This document shows positions 45,041 to 53,679 of a DNA stretch of 64,000 nt, piece after piece (within the stretch, counting starts at the first letter, position 1; each line of letters starts with the position of its first letter). This DNA comes from Novibacillus thermophilus. GTDB lineage: Bacteria; Bacillota; Bacilli; Thermoactinomycetales; Novibacillaceae. A program made the translations under genes and the position numbers. Location of the stretch: contig NZ_CP019699.1 of assembly GCF_002005165.1 (NCBI RefSeq), positions 2,604,001-2,668,000 of the forward strand, read 5' to 3'. The notes under the pieces are model-generated. The model was not told the origin of the DNA. It saw only the letters and a program-made list of their open reading frames with translations, and made no database searches.

Positions 45041-46969
45041 ATGAACGATGGATCGAGAGTGTCTGATGAAAAAATCGTGTATGCTCCGATGAGCGGGGAG
45101 ATTCAACCGCTTCATGAGGTTCCGGATCAGACGTTTTCCCAGAAGTTGGTGGGTGACGGTCTTGCGATTGAACCGAGGGAAGGTAAAGTGGTAGCCCCAT
45201 TTGACGGCAAAGTGCTTTTTGTCCCTGATACGAAACACGCCATCGGACTGCGCAGCGATGCCGGTGTTGAGATTTTAATCCACATCGGTTTGGAAACGGT
45301 GTCCTTGGACGGAGAAGGGTTTGAAGTCCATGTCCAGAAGGGGGACCGGGTCAAGACGGGAGATCTTTTGGTATCATTCGATTTGGACTTTATTAAGGAA
45401 CACGCTGCCAGCGTTGTGACGCCGGTGGTGATTACGAAAGAGAGTGGGCTCGGACATGTGGAATTGACGTCTGATACGAAAGCAGTCGCTGGCGAAACTA
45501 TTTTGATGGGTGTACGAGATAACAGGCAGAGTGACGGAAACATAAACACCACTTTGAAGTATCGCGACGAAGCCAAACGAATTGTAGAGGCTGTTGGCGG
45601 CGCTGAAAATATACAGGCTGCTACGCATTGTGTGACGAGGTTAAGGTTTGCTCTTTTAGATGAAGGAAAAGTGAACCAACAAAAATTAGACGGTGTTGAG
45701 ATTGTAAAAGGTTCGTTTTCAGCCAACGGTCAGTTTCAAGTGGTGATTGGACAGGGAACCGTTGACAAAGTTTATGCGGCAGTCGTTCGTGAAGCAGGGA
45801 TCGAAGAGACGACGAAAGAAGAAGTGAAAGCGGCATCCACTTCGAGGCAAAACCCGTTACAGCGGGCGGTGAAGGTTCTGGCCGACATATTTATTCCCAT
45901 TCTTCCAGCGATCGTGACTGCCGGGTTATTGATGGGAATTAACAACATTCTGACAAATCCGGGTATTTTCTATGAAGGACAATCATTTATTGATGTGCAC
46001 CAACATTGGGCCGGACTTGCCGATATGATCAACATCATCGCCAACACTGCTTTTACATTTTTGCCCGCCCTGATAGGGTGGTCTGCCGTGAAGCGTTTCG
46101 AGGGGAGTCCGCTGTTAGGTGTCGTACTCGGTTTGGTTTTGGTGCATCCTGATCTGTTGAACGCCTGGTCGTACGGTGATGCTTTGAGAGAGGGAACGAT
46201 CCCCACGTGGGACATATTCGGGTTGGAAATCGAGAAGATCGGCTATCAAGGTCAAGTGCTGCCTGTCCTGTTTGCGTCCTGGGTTTTGGCTAAAATAGAA
46301 ATTTTTCTTAAACAACGGGTCCTCGACGCGTTGCAATTGTTGGTCGTGGCCCCTGTCGCTTTATTAGTGACCGGGTTCTTAACTTTTATCGTGGTTGGAC
46401 CTGTCACGTTTGCCGTCGGAAACTGGATTACCGACGGGCTTGTAACGGTGTTTGACAATTTCGCAGTTTTAGGTGGTCTCATCTATGGTGCTATTTATGC
46501 GCCGCTTGTCGTTACCGGAATGCACCACACCTTTCTGGCTGTAGATTTACAACTCATCGGCAACACGGGGTCAACATTCCTGTGGCCGATCTTGGCCCTG
46601 TCGAATATAGCCCAAGGTTCAGCCGCGCTGGCGATGATGTTTGCCTCTAAGAACGAGAAGTTAAGGGGACTTTCTTTGACATCCTGGGTTTCTGCCTGGC
46701 TGGGTATTACGGAACCCGCTATGTTCGGGGTGAACTTGCGTTTTAAATATCCATTCATAGCGGCCATCACCGGCTCGGCTATTGCCGGTGCTCTCATCAC
46801 AGTGCTGCACGTGAGGGCGGCCTCGATCGGGGTAGGTGGTGTACCGGGCATTCTGTCCATCATACCGGATGGGTGGCTCGCATTTGTCATGGGGATGGCC
46901 ATCGTGATCGTCATTCCATTCGTCTTGACGTTCGCACTTGGCGTGCGCAATAGAGATCAACTTAAATAA
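45041..46969 (+). CDS. treP: Trehalose PTS EIIABC with N-terminal EIIA
   Basis: 642 residues, strong CGGAGGTAAAGGG site. An EIIA-Glc-type domain comes first (about residues 10-165; active His in EILIHIGLETVSLDG), then EIIB with phospho-Cys in AATHCVTRLRFALL (about 190-205), then EIIC with about ten helices (HHTFLAVDLQLIGNTGS, GITEPAMFGVNLR). Takes up trehalose as trehalose 6-phosphate. Bacillus subtilis TreP is only EIIBC; this fused A-B-C order makes the transporter independent of a separate EIIA. First gene of the tre operon. Confidence 0.88.
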   Translation: MNDGSRVSDEKIVYAPMSGEIQPLHEVPDQTFSQKLVGDGLAIEPREGKVVAPFDGKVLFVPDTKHAIGLRSDAGVEILIHIGLETVSLDGEGFEVHVQKGDRVKTGDLLVSFDLDFIKEHAASVVTPVVITKESGLGHVELTSDTKAVAGETILMGVRDNRQSDGNINTTLKYRDEAKRIVEAVGGAENIQAATHCVTRLRFALLDEGKVNQQKLDGVEIVKGSFSANGQFQVVIGQGTVDKVYAAVVREAGIEETTKEEVKAASTSRQNPLQRAVKVLADIFIPILPAIVTAGLLMGINNILTNPGIFYEGQSFIDVHQHWAGLADMINIIANTAFTFLPALIGWSAVKRFEGSPLLGVVLGLVLVHPDLLNAWSYGDALREGTIPTWDIFGLEIEKIGYQGQVLPVLFASWVLAKIEIFLKQRVLDALQLLVVAPVALLVTGFLTFIVVGPVTFAVGNWITDGLVTVFDNFAVLGGLIYGAIYAPLVVTGMHHTFLAVDLQLIGNTGSTFLWPILALSNIAQGSAALAMMFASKNEKLRGLSLTSWVSAWLGITEPAMFGVNLRFKYPFIAAITGSAIAGALITVLHVRAASIGVGGVPGILSIIPDGWLAFVMGMAIVIVIPFVLTFALGVRNRDQLK

Positions 46970-47007
46970 GACAAACGATTGACAGCGGGACAGGCGAGGT
47001 GGAAGCA

Positions 47008-48657
47008 ATGAATGAAGCATGGTGGAAAAAAGCCGTCGTTTATCAAATATATCCGAAAAGCTTTAAGGATACGACAGGAAGCGGTACAGGGGATATTCAA
47101 GGAATTATTGAAAAGCTGGACTATCTCGCATTGCTCGGGGTAGACGTGATTTGGTTGACTCCGATCTACGAGTCGCCTCAGAAAGACAACGGTTATGATA
47201 TCAGGAATTATTATGCCATTGATGAAAGATATGGAACGATGGAGGACTTTGAAAAGCTGCTCGAAGAAATACACAGGAGGGGCATGAAGCTGATCGTGGA
47301 CATCGTCGTCAACCATACATCGACGGAGCACGAATGGTTTAAGCGAGCATCTGCCTCGAAAGACAGTCCGTATCGACATTACTATATTTGGAAAGACGGG
47401 AAAGACGGCAAGGAGCCGAACAACTGGAAATCGAAGTTCGGCGGCTCCGCTTGGGAGTATGACGACAAGACGGGACAGTACTATTTGCATTTATTTGATA
47501 AGGGACAAGCCGATTTGAACTGGGAAAACGCAAAGCTTCGCAAGGAACTTTACGACATGATGCGATTTTGGGCCAAAAAGGGAATTGACGGGTTTCGCCT
47601 CGACGTCATCAATTTGATTTCAAAAGATCAACATTTTCCACATGACCCTGCAGGAGACGGCAAAGTGTTTTATACGGACGGCCCGCGCATCCACGAGTTT
47701 TTGCGCGAAATGAACCAGGAGGTTTTTACGCCTTACAACTTGGTGACGGTAGGCGAAATGTCTTCGACAACCTTGAAAAACGGCGCGTTGTACACACGGC
47801 CGGACCGGCACGAATTGGACATGATCTTCAACTTTCACCATTTAAAAGTCGACTATCCCAAAGGTGAAAAATGGACGAAAGCTCCTTTTGATTTTCTTGA
47901 GTTGAAAAGGACGATGTCTGAATGGCAAACGGGCATGTACAAAGAAAATGGGTGGAGTGCGCTGTTTTGGTGCAACCACGACCAGCCAAGGGCTGTTTCG
48001 AGATTTGGCGACGACGGACACTATCGTGAAACATCAGCCAAAATGCTCGCGACGACACTTCATATGATGAGGGGGACCCCGTTCATTTTTCAAGGGGAAG
48101 AGATTGGGATGACGAACCCATACTTCAAAAACATTGCGGATTACCGAGATGTCGAGACGTTAAACGCGTATGAGGCGTTAAAGGCCCAGGGAGTGCCGGA
48201 ACAGGAGATCCTGGACATATTGCAACAAAAGTCACGCGATAACGGCCGAACGCCGATGCAGTGGAATGACAGCCACTGTGCTGGATTTACGACTGGAACG
48301 CCGTGGATTCCGGTAAGTGAAAACTACAAAACGGTCAACGTCGAAGAGCAGACAAGCAGAAAAGATTCAGTGTTTTATCATTACAAGCGGTTAATCGAAT
48401 TACGAAAAAAGTATGATATTATAACGTATGGAGACTACCAATTGCTGCTAGCTGATCATCCACGTGTATTTGTTTATACTCGTAATTGGAAAAACGAGAC
48501 GCTTCTCGTCGTCAGCAATTTTTATGCAGAAGAGGTAACGGTCGAACTGGATCTGGAAGAAGTAGAGATCCTCATTTCCAATTATCTAGATTCCCAAATA
48601 TCGCTGAACAAGCTGAAGTTAAGACCTTATGAATCTGTCGTGTACTATAAAAAGTAG
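47008..48657 (+). CDS. treC: Trehalose-6-phosphate hydrolase
   Basis: 550 residues from the ATG at 47008 behind GAGGTGG. GH13 family: the nucleophile region GFRLDVINLIS, conserved DIVVNHTS, the acid/base Glu in VTVGEMSS and FWCNHDQPRAVSRFG. Cleaves trehalose 6-phosphate made by the PTS into glucose and glucose 6-phosphate in the cytoplasm. The length and N-terminus (WWKKAVVYQIYPKSF) are typical of TreC/TreA. Only 12 bp separate it from treR. Confidence 0.93.
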   Translation: MNEAWWKKAVVYQIYPKSFKDTTGSGTGDIQGIIEKLDYLALLGVDVIWLTPIYESPQKDNGYDIRNYYAIDERYGTMEDFEKLLEEIHRRGMKLIVDIVVNHTSTEHEWFKRASASKDSPYRHYYIWKDGKDGKEPNNWKSKFGGSAWEYDDKTGQYYLHLFDKGQADLNWENAKLRKELYDMMRFWAKKGIDGFRLDVINLISKDQHFPHDPAGDGKVFYTDGPRIHEFLREMNQEVFTPYNLVTVGEMSSTTLKNGALYTRPDRHELDMIFNFHHLKVDYPKGEKWTKAPFDFLELKRTMSEWQTGMYKENGWSALFWCNHDQPRAVSRFGDDGHYRETSAKMLATTLHMMRGTPFIFQGEEIGMTNPYFKNIADYRDVETLNAYEALKAQGVPEQEILDILQQKSRDNGRTPMQWNDSHCAGFTTGTPWIPVSENYKTVNVEEQTSRKDSVFYHYKRLIELRKKYDIITYGDYQLLLADHPRVFVYTRNWKNETLLVVSNFYAEEVTVELDLEEVEILISNYLDSQISLNKLKLRPYESVVYYKK

Positions 48658-48669
48658 CGGGGATCTACA

Positions 48670-49383
48670 ATGCAAAAGAAATATCTGTCCATTTATCGGG
48701 ATTTAGCCAATAAAATCCAAGATAACCGATGGAAAAAAGGTGACATGCTCCCGTCGGAACATGAATTGGCTGACAAGTACGACACTTCGAGGGAGACGAT
48801 TCGAAAAGCGCTGAACTTGTTAGTTCAGGATGGGTATATTCAGAAAATACGCGGTAAAGGTTCCGTCATTCTCGACGTTGACAAATGGGATTTGCCGGTA
48901 TCAGGGATTGTCAGTTTCAAGGAGCTGGCAACTAAATTGAAGTTGGATGCGCACACTGCCGTCCATGAGCTTTCCATTGTAAAAGCAGACGAAACATTGC
49001 GGGCAAAATTGAGCACAGATGTTGGAGAACTTGTTTGGAAGGTCATACGAGTCCGTGAGATATCAGGAGAAAAGGTGATTTTGGACAAAGATTTTTTAAA
49101 GCAGAAGCATGTCCCAGTTTTGACGAAGGATATATGTGAAAACTCTATTTATGATTACTTGGAAAATGAATTGGGATTGACGATCAGTTTTGCCCGCAAA
49201 GAAATTGTGGTTGAAGACCCTACAGAAGAGGACGACACCTTGTTGGACTTAAACGGTTTTTCCAATGTGGTGGTGATTAAGAGCAAGGTCTACCTGAGTG
49301 ATGCCAGCTTGTTTCAGTATACAGAATCCAGGCACCGCCCGGACAAATTCCGGTTTGTTGAATTTGCCAGAAGAGGACATTAG
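48670..49383 (+). CDS. treR: Trehalose operon repressor, GntR family
   Basis: 237 residues. N-terminal winged helix LPSEHELADKYDTSRETIRKALNLL and a UTRA effector domain from about residue 80 (ELVWKVIRVREISGEKVILDK). Binds trehalose 6-phosphate and represses the tre operon, most likely at the two palindromic sites before treP. Last gene of the operon, with a weak hairpin after it. Confidence 0.9.
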   Translation: MQKKYLSIYRDLANKIQDNRWKKGDMLPSEHELADKYDTSRETIRKALNLLVQDGYIQKIRGKGSVILDVDKWDLPVSGIVSFKELATKLKLDAHTAVHELSIVKADETLRAKLSTDVGELVWKVIRVREISGEKVILDKDFLKQKHVPVLTKDICENSIYDYLENELGLTISFARKEIVVEDPTEEDDTLLDLNGFSNVVVIKSKVYLSDASLFQYTESRHRPDKFRFVEFARRGH

Positions 49384-49392
49384 ACACGGCCG

Positions 49393-49417
49393 AAAGTGAC
49401 GACAGAGCACTTTTTTT
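49393..49417 (+). terminator. Weak terminator after treR
   Basis: AAAGTG, 9-nt loop, CACTTT followed by TTTT. Six-bp stem only. Confidence 0.45.
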
Positions 49418-49470
49418 CGCATTTAATGTCGCAATATTCTGTCCATTGTGAGGGGAACATCCCGGACAAA

Positions 49471-49761
49471 TCTGTACAGTTTCACGCACTATTTTGTATA
49501 ATACAGGTAAACATATGTCCAGTGATAAACGTCCGCGATATGTCATTTCTAGAACAGTATTTGAGGAGTGAGGCTCTGGATTAGCCAGTAAAGCGAATAA
49601 ACGCGATGAAACGAGACGGCGGGTAAAGTCTGTTGCAAAGCTGTCAATTGATAGTATGCCGCGAAAAATGCGACGTGACATAAGACCTCGCGCTTTTAAC
49701 AGTTCTAGATGTGTGACGAATCACCTGACCGTCAGGTGAATATTTGGGAGGGGATTTTTCT
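49471..49761 (+). other. Promoter and long leader of the CNNM gene with a broken small ORF
   Basis: A candidate promoter TGTACA, 18-bp spacer, TATAAT ends near 49501. From the ATG at 49515 a frame reads MSSDKRPRYVISRTVFEE, then a TGA (49569-49571), and continues open and highly basic to a TGA at 49737. A perfect inverted repeat TCACCTGAC / GTCAGGTGA spans 49721-49739. Either a decayed small gene, a regulatory leader, or chance. M-box features were not convincing. Confidence 0.4.
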
Positions 49762-51096
49762 TTGGAAGACCCGTTACTTATTGGGTTTTACCTTTTGATG
49801 GTCGTTTTTCTCGTGCTGTTAAACGGTTTCTTCGTCGCATCCGAATTTGCCATCGTCAAAGTCAGGAGTACACGGATTGCTGAACTCGAGCGACAAGGGA
49901 ATAAGCGGGCGAAAGTGGCGGGAAAGATTGTCAAGCAGCTAGACGCATATCTCTCAGCCAACCAGCTGGGAATTACACTCGCTTCCCTTGGACTCGGTTG
50001 GATCGGAGAACCTGCTGTCGCAAGGCTGATCCAACCGGTGTTAGAACCGTACCTTCCTGCAACAGCCGTTCATTTCATCGCTTTTGTGATCGCGTTCTCG
50101 ATTATCACCTTTTTGCACATCGTGCTCGGAGAACTGGCCCCAAAATCGTTGGCCATCCGCAAAGCTGAACCGACGACGCTCTGGGTGGCGGCACCGCTGC
50201 ACTTTTTTTACAAAGTGTTTTACCCGGCGATCTATGTGCTTAACGCGACGGCGAACACTATTTTGAAATGGGTAGGCATTCCGCCCGTAAACGAAGAAGA
50301 AGGGTCAGGACACACAGATGAAGAAATCCGCATGATTATGGTCCAGAGTCACCGCAGTGGGATGATTGACCATAAGGAGTTAGAGTTGTTGGACAACGTC
50401 TTTGACTTTTCCGAGCGCATGGCGCGGGAAGTCATTGTGCCGCGAATCGACATGGTGTGTCTGTACAGGGACGATTCGTTCGAGGACAGTTACAAGGTCA
50501 TCAAAGAAAACAAACACACACGCTATCCCTTGTGCGGTGTGGATAAAGATGACATTCTCGGGGTTGTTCACATTCACGACATTTACGAGCAGATGGTGGA
50601 AGGGAAGACGCCGGATTTGATGAAATTGGCCAGGCCGATTCTGACGATCCCTGAAACGATGGAGATTAAAGACGTCCTGACGTCAATGCAAAAGAACCGC
50701 ATGGAGATGGCGATCGTCCTGGACGAATACGGTGGAACGTCGGGTATCATTACGATCGAAGATATTGTCGAGGAGCTGGTGGGCGAAATTCAAGGAGAGT
50801 TTGACGACGAGCTCCCCTTGTTTCAAAAGGTAGATGACGGTATTTCCATCGACGCCAGGTTGTTGATAGAAGAGGTAAACGAATACTTCAATATTAACAT
50901 CGAAGATCGAGACAACGACACGATTGGGGGATGGCTTTTTTCACAATTGCAAGAGTTGCCGCGGGTTGGACAGCAGGCCAGGTGGAATGATTACGTATTT
51001 ACGGTGTTGGAGACAGACAACAAGAGCATTTCACGCATCATCGTTCGAAAAGAAGAGCTCGAAAGAAATGACGGCGACATGACAAAAGCCATGTAA
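49762..51096 (+). CDS. CNNM/CorC-type membrane protein with CBS domains
   Basis: About 444 residues from the TTG at 49762 behind GGGAGGGG. An N-terminal CNNM domain with about four helices (FYLLMVVFLVLLNGFFVASEFA), then two CBS domains (about 215-340, containing VPRIDMVCLYRDDSF and VLDEYGGTSGIITIEDIVEE) and a C-terminal CorC/HlyC domain. Proteins of this group are linked to magnesium or cobalt efflux; the older name is hemolysin family. A hairpin follows. Confidence 0.9.
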   Translation: MEDPLLIGFYLLMVVFLVLLNGFFVASEFAIVKVRSTRIAELERQGNKRAKVAGKIVKQLDAYLSANQLGITLASLGLGWIGEPAVARLIQPVLEPYLPATAVHFIAFVIAFSIITFLHIVLGELAPKSLAIRKAEPTTLWVAAPLHFFYKVFYPAIYVLNATANTILKWVGIPPVNEEEGSGHTDEEIRMIMVQSHRSGMIDHKELELLDNVFDFSERMAREVIVPRIDMVCLYRDDSFEDSYKVIKENKHTRYPLCGVDKDDILGVVHIHDIYEQMVEGKTPDLMKLARPILTIPETMEIKDVLTSMQKNRMEMAIVLDEYGGTSGIITIEDIVEELVGEIQGEFDDELPLFQKVDDGISIDARLLIEEVNEYFNINIEDRDNDTIGGWLFSQLQELPRVGQQARWNDYVFTVLETDNKSISRIIVRKEELERNDGDMTKAM

Positions 51097-51131
51097 AACC
51101 CGGCTGATTTCAACCGGGTTGAATGTGTTTT
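51097..51131. terminator. Terminator between CNNM gene and menA
   Basis: AACCCGG / CCGGGTT stem with a 10-nt loop and TGTGTTTT beyond, between convergent genes. Confidence 0.65.
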
Positions 51132-51146
51132 GCGGGCACCATGTTT

Positions 51147-52088
51147 TTACAAGAAATAAGCGCATATGAGACCGGCGGCCATTAACATTCCGAACAACGT
51201 GTTCGTTTGGGCTGTCTCCTTCATCGCCGGCATCATTTGCATGGGGGTCGTTTTACCGACAAACAGTTTGGAAGCTTTTACGGCTTTCGGTGCACTTAAC
51301 AGGACGAGCAACAGCCACGGAGAGACGGTGCCGGTTGCGACCAGACCAACGACCCAAAGGTACGACATGGTAAACATGCCGGCTAAAAGCGTGACAGCCC
51401 GATCGTGGCCCAGCAAAATGGCCAGCGTCCGCCGGCCGTGGGCTTGGTCGCCTTCTCTGTCGCGAATGTTGTTGGACAGCATAATACAGCCGATGAGGAT
51501 GGCGACCGGGACGGAGATGAGGACGCTTGCGGTCGTGACGGTTCCCGTCTGAATGTAAAAGGCGATCAAAATAAGTCCGATTCCCATGAGTGTTCCCGAT
51601 GTCAACTCTCCGAGGGGGGTGTAAGCGATCGGATACGGCCCGCCGGTGTACAGATAACCGACGGCCATGCAGCACGTGCCGATCACAGCGACCCACCAAC
51701 TGCTGTTTAAGCAAATGTAGACCCCTAACGGGACGGCTGCCGCAAAAAAGGCAATGGCCAAGGACAGAATGACCTTCGGATGGATGCCGTAGTGAACGGT
51801 TGCCCCTCCTATGCCGACCGACTCTTCCGTATCCAGCCCGCGCTTGTAGTCGTAATACTCATTAAACAAGTTCGTCGCAGCTTGAATGATGAGGGCCGCC
51901 AGGAGCATTGCCAGAAAGAGCGGGACGTGGATGTCGCCAAAGGGGAGGGCGAGGGCTGTTCCGATGAGGACAGGTGTAAATGAAGCGGTTAACGTGTGCG
52001 GCCGCATCTGTTTCCACCACAGTTGCCAGTTCGTCTTAGGATGGGTCATCTTTCCGATTTCTCCGTTGCGTTTAATGCGGTCTTCCAT
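51147..52088 (-). CDS. menA: 1,4-dihydroxy-2-naphthoate polyprenyltransferase
   Basis: About 313 residues from the ATG at 52088, behind GGGAGAG; the longer frame to 52232 crosses the promoter. UbiA-family membrane enzyme with about eight helices. The first Asp-rich prenyl-diphosphate motif is NLFNEYYDYKRGLDTEE and the second NNIRDREGDQAHGRRT. Attaches the isoprenoid tail to DHNA in menaquinone synthesis. Divergent from the menFDHBE genes, as in other Bacillaceae. Confidence 0.93.
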   Translation of the reverse strand: MEDRIKRNGEIGKMTHPKTNWQLWWKQMRPHTLTASFTPVLIGTALALPFGDIHVPLFLAMLLAALIIQAATNLFNEYYDYKRGLDTEESVGIGGATVHYGIHPKVILSLAIAFFAAAVPLGVYICLNSSWWVAVIGTCCMAVGYLYTGGPYPIAYTPLGELTSGTLMGIGLILIAFYIQTGTVTTASVLISVPVAILIGCIMLSNNIRDREGDQAHGRRTLAILLGHDRAVTLLAGMFTMSYLWVVGLVATGTVSPWLLLVLLSAPKAVKASKLFVGKTTPMQMMPAMKETAQTNTLFGMLMAAGLICAYFL

Positions 52089-52140
52089 GGGGCTCTCCCT
52101 CTGTCTTGTAACGTATTTTGGGAACGAAACGTCAGTTTTC

Positions 52141-52169
52141 AGTTTATGAGAACCGGTAATACGTGTCAA
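52141..52169 (-). promoter_or_regulatory. menA promoter
   Basis: On the - strand TTGACA (52169-52164), 17-bp spacer, TAAACT (52146-52141). Confidence 0.75.
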
Positions 52170-52195
52170 TACGCGGGTTGGAAATGCCGCTCTTG

Positions 52196-52225
52196 TTGAC
52201 AGTGAAAGACGGTCAGTTGTATGCT
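52196..52225 (+). promoter_or_regulatory. menF promoter
   Basis: TTGACA (52196-52201), 18-bp spacer, TATGCT (52220-52225). Back to back with the menA promoter. Confidence 0.65.
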
Positions 52226-52284
52226 TATCCATGAAACGGTGTGAGATCGATGTCAGACGGGATTACGCGGGAAGGGGATAAAGG

Positions 52285-53679
52285 GTGGTAATCGCGAAAG
52301 AACGAGAAACAGAAGATGTGTTTGAAAAAAAGCATCAAACGCTCGTCAGCACTGTAACACAACTTGCGCCGATCGATCCTTTTTCTTTTTTCGCGGCCGG
52401 TGCAAAACATTACAGAGGCAAGCGGTTTTACTGGTCGGATCCAGGGCAGGAGAAAGTGTTTGTCGGTCTCGGAATAGCACACGAGATTGTGGCGCACGGG
52501 GACGATCGTTTTGCAAAGGTTGAAGAAGAGCGAAAAAAACTGTTGAACATGATCGAGACGGAGACGGACTTAGCCATTCAAGGAACAGGGCCGCTGTTAT
52601 TCGGCGGTTTTTCATTTGACTCACAGGCGGCGAAGACAGCGCTTTGGCGTTCGTTTCCGGATGCTTCGTTTGTCGTGCCTGTATTTCTTTTGACTGTGAC
52701 CAGACAAGGGTGTTGGTTAACCGTGAACCGTCTGGTTCAGGCCGGAGATCATTCGATACAAGAAAAGTGGCTGGAGAAAGAGCGAGAGAGTTTGTTGCGG
52801 AATGCCCGTGCCGTTGTGTTGTCGGACGGGAGTGCGCAGAGTGAAAACGTTCGTTACGCGACGACAGATGTGGAACCTGAAGCGTGGAAGCGGGCAGTGG
52901 CGGAAGCGGTCGATCAAATTCGGAACGGTGAAGTCGACAAAGTGGCGTTGGCACGGGAAATTCGCGTACACGCCACGGAGCGGATTGACGTCGTCCGCAC
53001 GCTGAAACGTTTGTGCAAACAGCAAAAGGAAAGTTACGTGTTTGCCATTGAGCGGGGAACGGACTGTTTCTTAGGCGCTTCTCCGGAACAGTTGGTAAAA
53101 CGAGACGGGAACAAACTGCATGCGACCTGTTTAGCTAGTTCCATCGGCAGAGGAAAAACGGCGGAAGAAGATGAGCGCTTAGGCCAACGGCTGCTCAGCG
53201 ACGAAAAGTTTATCGTTGAGCATCAGTTTGTGGTGGATATGATAAAATCGGCCATGGAGGCGGAGTGCGAAGATGTGAGCGTCCCAAACGAGCCGTCTCT
53301 GTTTAAAACGGCGTACATCCAACACTTGTACACCCCGGTGACGGGTACCGCGCGGCGAGGGACGTCCCTTTTGTCCATGGTGGAAAAGTTACATCCCACC
53401 CCTGCCCTCGGCGGCTATCCCCAAGACGTTGCCGTTCGTAAGATCAGAGAGATGGAAAAGCTCGATCGCGGCTGGTACGCCTCTCCGCTAGGGTGGATGG
53501 ATCGCCATGGAAACGGTGAGTTTATCGGCGCCATTCGCTCCGGCATCGTCCGCGGAAATGAAGTGTCGCTGTTTGTCGGAAACGGCATTGTGGCTGATTC
53601 GGACCCGGAGAGCGAGTATGAAGAGACGAAGTTAAAGCCGAAGCCGATGTTGACAGCCCTCGGAGGCAAAAGGTCATGA
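52285..53679 (+). CDS. menF: Isochorismate synthase
   Basis: 464 residues, GTG start after GAAGGGGATAAAGG. Chorismate-binding family: VDKVALAREIRV, FLGASPEQLVKRDGNKL, the PTPALGGYPQDVA motif and the C-terminal VGNGIVADSDPESEYEE with magnesium-binding Glu residues. Converts chorismate to isochorismate, the first step of menaquinone synthesis. The stop overlaps the menD start (ATGA). Confidence 0.93.
   Translation: MVIAKERETEDVFEKKHQTLVSTVTQLAPIDPFSFFAAGAKHYRGKRFYWSDPGQEKVFVGLGIAHEIVAHGDDRFAKVEEERKKLLNMIETETDLAIQGTGPLLFGGFSFDSQAAKTALWRSFPDASFVVPVFLLTVTRQGCWLTVNRLVQAGDHSIQEKWLEKERESLLRNARAVVLSDGSAQSENVRYATTDVEPEAWKRAVAEAVDQIRNGEVDKVALAREIRVHATERIDVVRTLKRLCKQQKESYVFAIERGTDCFLGASPEQLVKRDGNKLHATCLASSIGRGKTAEEDERLGQRLLSDEKFIVEHQFVVDMIKSAMEAECEDVSVPNEPSLFKTAYIQHLYTPVTGTARRGTSLLSMVEKLHPTPALGGYPQDVAVRKIREMEKLDRGWYASPLGWMDRHGNGEFIGAIRSGIVRGNEVSLFVGNGIVADSDPESEYEETKLKPKPMLTALGGKRS

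Noticed and set aside
49277..49681. 134-residue open frame on the - strand
   Set aside because: It overlaps the 3' end of treR and the leader of the CNNM gene, and has no recognisable domain.
49560..49740. M-box or similar magnesium riboswitch before the CNNM gene
   Set aside because: A GTGAGGCTC-like stretch is present, but the rest of the conserved core is missing.
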